Origin: Planctomycetaceae bacterium
GTDB taxonomy: Bacteria > Planctomycetota > Planctomycetia > Pirellulales > UBA1268
NCBI GenBank assembly: GCA_003509235.1
Contig: DONH01000343.1
Span: 1-13,734, forward strand
DNA length: 13,734 bases
Direction of reading: 5' to 3'
Part shown: positions 1 through 6,905 of the stretch, piece by piece
How positions within the stretch are numbered: the stretch's first letter is position 1
Layout: the number at the start of each line of letters is the position of its first letter
Program-made: the position numbers and the translations under genes
Notes under the pieces: model-generated
What the model was told of the DNA's origin: nothing
Database searches by the model: none
The model's input: only the letters and a program-made list of their open reading frames with translations

Positions 1-75
1 CGTAGCAAGACTGACGCAGAAACCAAATATGAAAAGCACGCATGCCAAAGCTTGTCGAGAGAAACAAGGCCGAAT
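1..75 (-). CDS. Possible 5' end of a further exported protein, cut by the window edge
   Basis: Downstream of the VWA gene stop, one minus-strand frame is open from an in-frame TAA (about 90-88) to the window edge. It encodes a hydrophobic stretch (ALACVLFIFGFCVSLAT) resembling a signal peptide core. There is no ATG in this frame: candidate starts are TTG at 48, GTG at 39 or ATT at 75, and none has a clear Shine-Dalgarno. The position, directly after the fourth gene of the operon, is where a further operon member would be expected. The other two frames are also open in this short stretch, so the call is weak. Confidence 0.2.
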   Translation of the reverse strand, partial: MRPCFSRQALACVLFIFGFCVSLAT

Positions 76-112
76 GAAATAGGGATTTTAACCGGAACTT
101 GGCAGGACCGTA

Positions 113-2395
113 TCAAACGAGCCCCCAACGCTTGCGGAAAAACCACTCAGTACCGAGGCACCCTGCGAACATCAAGATTGTGATCCAATTATCCCAAAGT
201 GACGTTGACCAGTCTTCACTCGTCGTAAAGACCGGTGGAGCTTGACCAATTTCTTTGAAAATATTGGAGAGCTCCCCTGGAAGCCTGACTCCTCCATCAG
301 TTGCGCTAGCAATCTGCTGCATGAGTAATGTATTCGCCCGCGGATTTGCGAGTTCCAAATCTTGCCTGTATACAACAAATCTTGCAGCAGCCTCTTCTCC
401 CTGGCGATCTGCTTTGACGACAACTCGCCAATCTCCCGGTTCGGTACATCCCGCTATTGTTCCTGTAAAAGATTCACTACTTTTTGAAAGGCGGACATAT
501 CGTGAGTTGCCGGCAGGATCGATGACGGTAGCAGATAGAGAACTGTTTTGAACAAGTGTTCCATCAGGAAGTGTGAGACCAGCATCGAAAACTAATGGGC
601 TTCCTACCGAAATTCGACGGCGTGCGAGTTTTAACCAAAGCCGTTCCCCATCAAAGTCATCTCGGCGTGCTAACCAGAGAACAAATTGTCGCCAAAATCG
701 TTTGTATGATCCTGCGGATCCCTGCATCGCCCATCTCCATGTAGAGTCCACCGCAAAGACAAGCACTCGACCCAATCCATATTCACGGGCAACTAAAATC
801 GGAAGGCCTGTCTCTGTCGCAGCTAACGTTTTTGCAACTGGCAAAAGTTGAGGCAAGCGATTTGCTCCATCCAGTGCTGGCAAACCTTGCCAGACTTCAT
901 CTGATTCATCCCTAGTTTGACCAAGACGCAGAATTGAAATGCCTCCAAATTGTTCATCCGGGATGATCGTGACAGGCCCTTTTACATGGAGATCTTGTCG
1001 AATGGGCTCACCAAAACGTTGGCGAGAAAGAGGATCCCTCGTGTAGGGCAACAATCTTCCTAGCGATGAACTGCCCCAGCCACCAGCTTCAAACGAATGA
1101 AGGCCACCCAGAAACCCAACACTCGCTCCATTCTCCACAAGAAGCCGAATCTTCTCGACATCTTGCGGGCGTATGGCATCCACATCGAGATCCCCTATAA
1201 GGAAGACCTTGTAATCTCGAGTCAACTCTTGCTCAAGACTAATCGGCCAACGACTTCTACGAATAGAATCGATCCACTGAAAATCTATCTGTATGTCAGG
1301 ACTACTCGATAGCGCTCGACGCAAAAATCTTTGCTCTACACGTGGACTTCCCTCGAGGTACAGGACTCGTAACCCCCCATCAATCACTTCAACAAAGGTT
1401 GAGACGATATTATTCGTGAGAACAATTTCACCGGCTACCGAGTCAATCACCAGCACAAGTTTTCGTTCACCTAATGAATCAGCCGTCCAGTCAAAACGAA
1501 CTGATTCTTCTGAGGTACTTTCGATGGGCTTGATTGTACGTCTCGCAACCTCGGCGAGCTCACCATCTTTCTGTTCAACCAACAATCGCACGATTGCTTC
1601 ACGGTCAGAAAGGCCCTCTAATCGAACTCGGCCGATAACCTCAACTGTATTTCCAAGAAAGACTTTCTCGGGTGTTGTTAAACTCACGACTGACGCATCT
1701 CTTGCTTGCGCAGCACCTCGCGACTGACCATACGTAATTGCCCAAAGCGGAACACCCCGTTCCCCCAAGCGACGCGATTCCGCCTGAGGTGGTAAATCAT
1801 TTGGTGGGTAAGCGTGTTGGCCTCCATCGCTAAGCAAAACAACCGCACTCAGCGGCTGTTCACCTAATGCACGTACAGCTGATTCCATTGCCGAACCAAT
1901 TGCTGTTTCCTCAGAAGATGGGAGTCGTTTCCACTCACCAATGTCAAGCGACTGGGCATCTACAGCTGCTTCTCTCGCTTCACGATCAAAAACCCAAGTC
2001 CGAATGAGCATGCTTTCATTCAGGATTTCTTTTCTTATGGACTCCATGGCAGATCGAAGTGTAGCCCTAAGATACTCCCATCGCGTCTTCCCATTTGGAC
2101 TATCTGCCACATTCATACTTTCAGAAGAATCTGCTAACACGAGCACAGAAGTAGGCTGCTGGAGTCGTCTCGTCGAAACCAAGCTTGGCTTCATCAGGCA
2201 GAAGAGAAGGACTAAAAATGCACTTGTTCGCAATAGAATCAGTGTGAATCGTCGACCTGGTGACAGACGACTCTTATCAGGAGCCGAAACAAACAAGAGG
2301 CAGGCAAAGGCAACAATCAATAACGTAATGCCCAGCCATGTACCTGTTGGGTCAAAATGAATTGATGTTGTAGTAAATAGACCATTCATAGTCAT
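113..2395 (-). CDS. Membrane VWA-domain protein with glutamine-amidotransferase-like domain
   Basis: This is a 760-residue membrane protein, last recognised gene of the moxR operon. Two N-terminal hydrophobic segments (about 20-37 and 50-69) are followed by a von Willebrand A domain starting near residue 83. Its MIDAS is intact: DSSES at 89-93, a candidate metal-binding Thr at 164 and the LSDGG strand at 188-192. A class-I glutamine-amidotransferase-like region spans about 342-580 (LRVLYLEGSPR at 342-352, GGLHSFEAGGWG at 430-441, VFAVDSTWRW at 546-555). I see no nucleophile Cys in it, so it is probably a non-catalytic fold. One C-terminal membrane segment lies near 734-752. It starts in an ATGA overlap with the upstream gene, implying translational coupling; a second Met two codons later is an alternative start. 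The protein likely acts in the envelope as a metal-dependent adhesion or scaffold partner of the MoxR ATPase. The precise role is unknown. Confidence 0.88.
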   Translation of the reverse strand: MTMNGLFTTTSIHFDPTGTWLGITLLIVAFACLLFVSAPDKSRLSPGRRFTLILLRTSAFLVLLFCLMKPSLVSTRRLQQPTSVLVLADSSESMNVADSPNGKTRWEYLRATLRSAMESIRKEILNESMLIRTWVFDREAREAAVDAQSLDIGEWKRLPSSEETAIGSAMESAVRALGEQPLSAVVLLSDGGQHAYPPNDLPPQAESRRLGERGVPLWAITYGQSRGAAQARDASVVSLTTPEKVFLGNTVEVIGRVRLEGLSDREAIVRLLVEQKDGELAEVARRTIKPIESTSEESVRFDWTADSLGERKLVLVIDSVAGEIVLTNNIVSTFVEVIDGGLRVLYLEGSPRVEQRFLRRALSSSPDIQIDFQWIDSIRRSRWPISLEQELTRDYKVFLIGDLDVDAIRPQDVEKIRLLVENGASVGFLGGLHSFEAGGWGSSSLGRLLPYTRDPLSRQRFGEPIRQDLHVKGPVTIIPDEQFGGISILRLGQTRDESDEVWQGLPALDGANRLPQLLPVAKTLAATETGLPILVAREYGLGRVLVFAVDSTWRWAMQGSAGSYKRFWRQFVLWLARRDDFDGERLWLKLARRRISVGSPLVFDAGLTLPDGTLVQNSSLSATVIDPAGNSRYVRLSKSSESFTGTIAGCTEPGDWRVVVKADRQGEEAAARFVVYRQDLELANPRANTLLMQQIASATDGGVRLPGELSNIFKEIGQAPPVFTTSEDWSTSLWDNWITILMFAGCLGTEWFFRKRWGLV

Positions 2396-4713
2396 GATGA
2401 ATGCTCCGTCTCGGAATCCATTCCCACGGGAAGAGGAGGCGGCATGCTTTCTTCTTCAGCTCTCGGTGATGGAACTGGTGGAGGCGGGATAGCCCCTGCG
2501 TCTCCATCCGCATGCACACTCTCTGCAAATATCTCTGCTGCACCTGCTTCGGGTTCTGCCCCTTCACGAGGCGCGTAAAACCTATTTGATATCCACCAAT
2601 CCAGAGCAAGCAATACTGCCGCTAATAGAAGAATCCATCCAGACAATTCTGCTCCAACCCGGTAATTCATAACATCACGGTCAAGGCTTTCGGTATCGAG
2701 TACGATACGGCGATCGGCACCAAGTATGAGCAAAAGTTCATCATCCGTCAGTCGTGAAAAATCAGTTGCTGATTTGGGTAAACGTGCACTGAATCCTTTA
2801 ACGAACCCGCCCGCATTGCCTCCAGACCGAATTCGGTAATTACCTGGCTGTCGAGTTGCGGACACAGCAATCGCTCCTTGATTCTGATCAATAGCTACTG
2901 GAAACGTATCACCGAGTGGTGTGCGGACTGTGGCCGTTGGCAAATCATGCCGCTGAAGTCTAAGCCTCGCAACTTCGCCTGACTTGATATTGAGAGAATC
3001 TGGAGTTTCTACGACGTGTTCCAGAATCTCATTTGCAAGCATCACAAACGGCCACGGCTCAAAACCAGTAGCGAGTTGATTCCACGCTTGCGGATCGTCT
3101 GCTGCCTGAGATATTGGTGTCGTAACAATCACAACTCTCCCATTACCAAGAATTCGCTCAAAAAGTGCTGGTAACCCGTTGCGGTAATTGGCAAGAGCCA
3201 GTGCCGGTGACGACTGCGGATCATCATTCTCAGAAGTTGGCTGAAACTCCCAGTGACGAAAGACAGGGAAATCCTGCCATGGCACCGAATCCCCAACGCG
3301 ACGAAAAGCCGATAAAACAGGATGATCAAGCGAGGAAGGAGCAAAGTAATTCGAACGGTCTGGGGACCGCCATACTCGTTTGATCCGTCCGCCGAGGACA
3401 GACTCACTCTCAGCTGAACTAAACTCGATGGGCTTGCCAGCTGAAGGCCCCAGCCATACGACAAGCCCCCCTCCCTTACTGACCCACTGATGAAGCATTT
3501 CCCATATACGCGGAGGTAGCGGTGGTGGATCAATCAAAACGATACTAAGAAAATCAGACCATGATGCGTTCTCTAAAGATTCAAAAGAGTCCAGTGTCAC
3601 AGTAAACTTACTGCGTCCAGCACTTACAAGAGGAAAGGGTGCAACAGCTTCTACAAAAATAAGACCTGTTGTTCCAACTGGTTCTGGAGAAGCCACCAAC
3701 ACCCGTGTTGGTGGACCAACATCTACAGTGAATTCAATTGAATCATCTGCAGGCAGGCCATCCCCTCCCTCAATAAGTACTCGTCCTTGATGAACGCCAG
3801 GCTCTAGGCCATTAATTTCAAACCGTACTTCTTCCTCTTCACCGGCTTTCCAGACAACGGGCTTTTCTCCTCGGCGAACAAAGCTGCCTTCCTGCTCCTG
3901 AAATTCAATAGCAACCGACCGGGAAGACTCTGAACCCACTCGTCGCGTTATTACTGATACATTCAGTGGACTACCGACAGTGAGACGCTCAGCAGAAAGT
4001 TCAAGACTTTCGAGAATAAAATCCTGAGGATGGGTTGCTGAGACGTCAATAAAAACAAGATTGACACTCGGATGAAGTGTGTCCCAATCAGACTCCACAG
4101 GCTGCTCCCAACCACCGTGGGACAGATCCGTAAACACATAAAGCTCCTTGCGCTCTATGTCTGAACTCTCTAGCAGACGTACAGCATCATTCATTGCTGT
4201 CGCCACATTGACCGAGGATGCACCGGCTGTCAGTCGTTCAATCCTATTTGCTGCAACAACTGCGGATGCTGAAAAACTCGCTTCTCCATTACCAGTGTCA
4301 ACAATTGCAATTTTACTCTCTGGTGGAAGCTTTTCAAAAAGATTTGAAGCAATATCTCGAACCTCGTCGAGTCTCGTACGGTTTTCTTGTCGCAACAACA
4401 TACGCGGTGCGGTATCCACCACACATGCAACAGCAACTGGTCCTTCTTGGTCAACAATCCAGCCCGAACCACGAAGAACCGGCCGAGAGAGTGCTAGAAC
4501 CAGAATACAAAGAGCCAGAACACGTGCCAGCAAGAGCAGCAAATGCTGGAGTTTCAACCGCCGCTTTTTCATATGTGATCGAGCTTGCAGAAACCGGAGT
4601 GCTGGAAATCGGTGGGGCACAGGCTTCCGTCGCATAAAAAGATGCAACACCACAGGAATCGTGATAACCGCCATCCCACTCAGTAACAAAATATTCAGGA
4701 AAGAAAGACCCAT
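2392..4713 (-). CDS. BatA-like membrane protein with degenerate VWA domain
   Basis: This is a 773-residue protein opening with the BatA N-terminal domain (aerotolerance regulator type). It has a membrane segment at 8-26, the signature VVLHLFMRRKPVPHRFPALRF-like stretch (21-41), a basic loop KKRRLKLQ (49-56) and a second membrane segment at 57-77. A VWA-like fold follows from about residue 92, but the MIDAS is lost: the DxSxS position reads DTAPR (100-104), with Ala and Arg replacing both serines. An amidotransferase-like region comes later (SIVLIDPPPLPPRIW at 390-404, GGGLVVWLGPSAG at 414-426, GRVVIVTTP at 525-533). A last membrane segment lies at about 690-709, then a Pro/Glu-rich tail (740-773). 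The gene lies 38 bp after the DUF58 gene and overlaps the next gene by 4 bp. It is presumably a membrane anchor or partner of the MoxR/DUF58 pair. Function is inferred only from family and context. Confidence 0.88.
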   Translation of the reverse strand: MGLSFLNILLLSGMAVITIPVVLHLFMRRKPVPHRFPALRFLQARSHMKKRRLKLQHLLLLLARVLALCILVLALSRPVLRGSGWIVDQEGPVAVACVVDTAPRMLLRQENRTRLDEVRDIASNLFEKLPPESKIAIVDTGNGEASFSASAVVAANRIERLTAGASSVNVATAMNDAVRLLESSDIERKELYVFTDLSHGGWEQPVESDWDTLHPSVNLVFIDVSATHPQDFILESLELSAERLTVGSPLNVSVITRRVGSESSRSVAIEFQEQEGSFVRRGEKPVVWKAGEEEEVRFEINGLEPGVHQGRVLIEGGDGLPADDSIEFTVDVGPPTRVLVASPEPVGTTGLIFVEAVAPFPLVSAGRSKFTVTLDSFESLENASWSDFLSIVLIDPPPLPPRIWEMLHQWVSKGGGLVVWLGPSAGKPIEFSSAESESVLGGRIKRVWRSPDRSNYFAPSSLDHPVLSAFRRVGDSVPWQDFPVFRHWEFQPTSENDDPQSSPALALANYRNGLPALFERILGNGRVVIVTTPISQAADDPQAWNQLATGFEPWPFVMLANEILEHVVETPDSLNIKSGEVARLRLQRHDLPTATVRTPLGDTFPVAIDQNQGAIAVSATRQPGNYRIRSGGNAGGFVKGFSARLPKSATDFSRLTDDELLLILGADRRIVLDTESLDRDVMNYRVGAELSGWILLLAAVLLALDWWISNRFYAPREGAEPEAGAAEIFAESVHADGDAGAIPPPPVPSPRAEEESMPPPLPVGMDSETEHSS

Positions 4714-4751
4714 AATATCAATAGTACTCGCTGAAGAATGGGCATGTTTAC

Positions 4752-5651
4752 CTAGGCTCGCTGCTGACGATTGATTAGGTACTCCATGAGAGCAGCATCA
4801 AACGGCATGCTTGTATCAAGAGGTACATAATCGATACCCGCTTGTTGACAAACCTTCTTATAGTTTTCTCGGAAGTCATCAACGCCAGTCACATAGTCAC
4901 GACGAGCAGCATCGGCATCAACCACCATGCTCTGACTACTTTCTGGATCTGTAAGTTCTACCATTCCCTGAAAAGGAAATCGTACTTCTGCTTCATCAAG
5001 TACGTGAAATAATATGATGTCATGATTTCGATGACGAAGCCGAAGCATCGCATCACGAATTGCTGCAGGTTCCGCGAGCAAGTCACTAAAAACCATCAAC
5101 AGCGAACGATGACGAAGCATTGCTCCGATCTGCAATAAACTGGCAGAAATCTCAGATGTACCACCAGCCACAGTCTTCGACAAAAGGGAGAGGACTTCTG
5201 AAATCTGACTACGCCTTGATCGCGCCGGTAGACTCGCAGTAATTTTCTCTCCAAAAACCATTAATCCGCAAGGATCTTGCTGGTGAACCATTAACCAGCA
5301 AAGTGCTGAGGCTAGCGATATGGCGTAGTCCAGTTTTGTGAATTGCTGTCGATAGGTGTACCCCATCGACCCACTCGTATCGACTACAAGATATCCTGTA
5401 ATATTTGTCTCGGCTTCATATTTTTTTATGTAGTGCTTATCGGTTTTCGCGTAGACAAGCCAATCAATGTCTTTCGGATCATCACCAGCCGCATACCGCC
5501 GGTGCTCGCTGAACTCGACAGAAAAGCCCTGAAAAGGGCTCGCGTGAAGGCCCTGCAGAAAGCCTTTCACAATAAACTTGGCACGCAGATCAAGCCTTGC
5601 AATCTGCTGCACCACATCCGGCTTGAGATATTCTTCAACTGCGCGCGACAT
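4752..5651 (-). CDS. DUF58 domain protein (VWA fold, MoxR partner)
   Basis: This 299-residue soluble protein has the full DUF58 signature: LHASPFQGFSVEFSEHR (35-51), then GDDPKDIDW (56-64), YAKTDKHYIKKYEAETN (67-83). The VWA metal site DTSGS is at 91-95, so its MIDAS is intact, unlike the BatA-like neighbour. There is no signal peptide or membrane segment, which points to the cytoplasm. DUF58 proteins are the most constant partners of MoxR AAA+ ATPases. The usual model is that the ATPase remodels or loads metal-dependent VWA partners, but a substrate cannot be named from sequence. The start codon lies 7 bp after the moxR stop, so co-transcription and probably coupled translation are expected. 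Length is normal for the family. Confidence 0.93.
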   Translation of the reverse strand: MSRAVEEYLKPDVVQQIARLDLRAKFIVKGFLQGLHASPFQGFSVEFSEHRRYAAGDDPKDIDWLVYAKTDKHYIKKYEAETNITGYLVVDTSGSMGYTYRQQFTKLDYAISLASALCWLMVHQQDPCGLMVFGEKITASLPARSRRSQISEVLSLLSKTVAGGTSEISASLLQIGAMLRHRSLLMVFSDLLAEPAAIRDAMLRLRHRNHDIILFHVLDEAEVRFPFQGMVELTDPESSQSMVVDADAARRDYVTGVDDFRENYKKVCQQAGIDYVPLDTSMPFDAALMEYLINRQQRA

Positions 5652-5658
5652 GCAGCAC

Positions 5659-6714
5659 TCATTTCACCAACGGAGGAACCGAGGGTTCCGGAACTTCTCG
5701 CAGCAATCTCTGGACAAGCGATTCACTCGTAAGGCCTTCTGCTTGAGCTTGAAAGTTTGTTGATATTCGATGGCGGAGCACCGGCACTGCAATCCGGCGA
5801 ATGTCCTCGATGGACACGCTAAATCGCCCATCCATAGCTGCTATTGCCTTTCCACCTTGTATCAAAAATTGACCAGCACGTGGGCCGGCCCCCCAGTCAA
5901 CTAACTCTTTCACATACTTAGGCGACTCAGGATCTTTTGGGCGAGTTGAACGAACGAGCGTCGCAACGTACTTAATGACGTACTCACTAACAGCAACACC
6001 AGCAACGAGTTTTTGAATATTTGTAATCGCTCTACCGGACAGTACTTTGCGGACTTCCGGACGCTCTGGTCGAGTCGTCGCCATCAATATCCGCTCTTCC
6101 TCGTCTGCGCTTGGGTATCCAACTTTGATATTGAACATAAATCGATCGAGCTGCGCTTCGGGTAGCGGATATGTCCCTTCCTGCTCAACTGGATTTTGTG
6201 TCGCGATCGTAAAAAAGGGATCTGGTAGCGAATATGTTTCTTGCCCCACCGAAACTTCTCGCTCCTGCATCGCCTGAAGTAGGGCCGCCTGAGTTTTCGG
6301 TGGCGTACGATTGATTTCATCAGCGAGCAAAACATTGGTGAATATAGGCCCCTCTACAAACCTAAAATTGCGACGACCCGACTCGTCTTCATCGAGCACA
6401 TTCGTCCCTGTGATATCCGAAGGCATCAAATCCGGTGTGAACTGAACTCGCTTAAAATCAACATCCAGAATTCTTGCTACCGTTGAAACCATGAGGGTTT
6501 TCGCCAAACCCGGCACTCCCTCTAGCAAGCAGTGACCACGTGTGAAGATCGCTGCAAATAGCTGCTCGATTACCTCATCTTGACCGACAATGATTTTTTG
6601 AAGCTCTTCCTGCATGAGCAGTCGATGCTGGGAAAATTCGTGCAGAACGTCATCAAGTGACTTTTGTTTTCCGGCAGTCGACACGAAGTCGGTTTCCTTC
6701 CTTACGGGACTCAT
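5659..6714 (-). CDS. moxR: MoxR-family AAA+ ATPase
   Basis: This is a 351-residue cytoplasmic ATPase of the MoxR clade, first gene of the operon. Walker A is GVPGLAKT (66-73) and Walker B LLADEIN (129-135). Sensor 1 is ATQNP (171-175), the arginine-finger region EAQLDRF (186-192), and sensor 2 lies in GAGPRAGQ (275-282). All catalytic positions are present and the length is typical. I chose the ATG at 6714 ([10 protein letters not shown]). An in-frame ATG at 6834 would add 40 hydrophobic, cysteine-containing residues that the family lacks and would run through the inverted repeat at 6731-6757. No good Shine-Dalgarno is seen before 6714. In this family the ATPase works as an oligomeric ring with DUF58 and VWA proteins in envelope maturation or stress tolerance. 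The client here is unknown. Confidence 0.94.
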   Translation of the reverse strand: MSPVRKETDFVSTAGKQKSLDDVLHEFSQHRLLMQEELQKIIVGQDEVIEQLFAAIFTRGHCLLEGVPGLAKTLMVSTVARILDVDFKRVQFTPDLMPSDITGTNVLDEDESGRRNFRFVEGPIFTNVLLADEINRTPPKTQAALLQAMQEREVSVGQETYSLPDPFFTIATQNPVEQEGTYPLPEAQLDRFMFNIKVGYPSADEEERILMATTRPERPEVRKVLSGRAITNIQKLVAGVAVSEYVIKYVATLVRSTRPKDPESPKYVKELVDWGAGPRAGQFLIQGGKAIAAMDGRFSVSIEDIRRIAVPVLRHRISTNFQAQAEGLTSESLVQRLLREVPEPSVPPLVK

Positions 6715-6730
6715 ATATGAACATGATGGC

Positions 6731-6757
6731 AGAAGTGATAAAATTCCAATCACTTCT
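6731..6757. promoter_or_regulatory. Perfect 9-bp inverted repeat before moxR (operator or leader hairpin)
   Basis: AGAAGTGAT (6731-6739) is exactly repeated as its reverse complement ATCACTTCT (6749-6757), with a 9-nt spacer. It lies 16 nt upstream of the chosen moxR start and within the region shared with the divergent toroid-DUF4159 gene. It could be a dimeric repressor site acting on one or both divergent promoters, or a hairpin in the moxR leader close to the ribosome site. I found no convincing -35/-10 pair in either direction, so its role is inferred from position only. Confidence 0.4.
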
Positions 6758-6905
6758 CCATAAAGTATCGGACTTTGTGCCACCAAGAGGCAAACAAAAA
6801 CGTTGGCGCAGCGATAAGAAGGCACGTGAGACATGTCTCTATCGATGACAATGCCTTAGAATGAGCTTCAGTAGACAGGCAACTCCCCCTCATTTGAAAG
6901 GCTTC

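Noticed and set aside
4148..4774. 208-codon open frame on the plus strand
   Set aside because: It lies entirely antisense to the BatA-like gene and the end of DUF58. It is rich in Arg/Ser with no recognisable domain, so it is a shadow of the real coding strand.
6715..6834. 40-residue N-terminal extension of MoxR from ATG 6834, with a lipobox-like LLPSC
   Set aside because: MoxR ATPases are cytoplasmic and begin close to the helix before the Walker A region. The extension is not family-like and runs through the inverted repeat. ATG 6714 fits the normal length.
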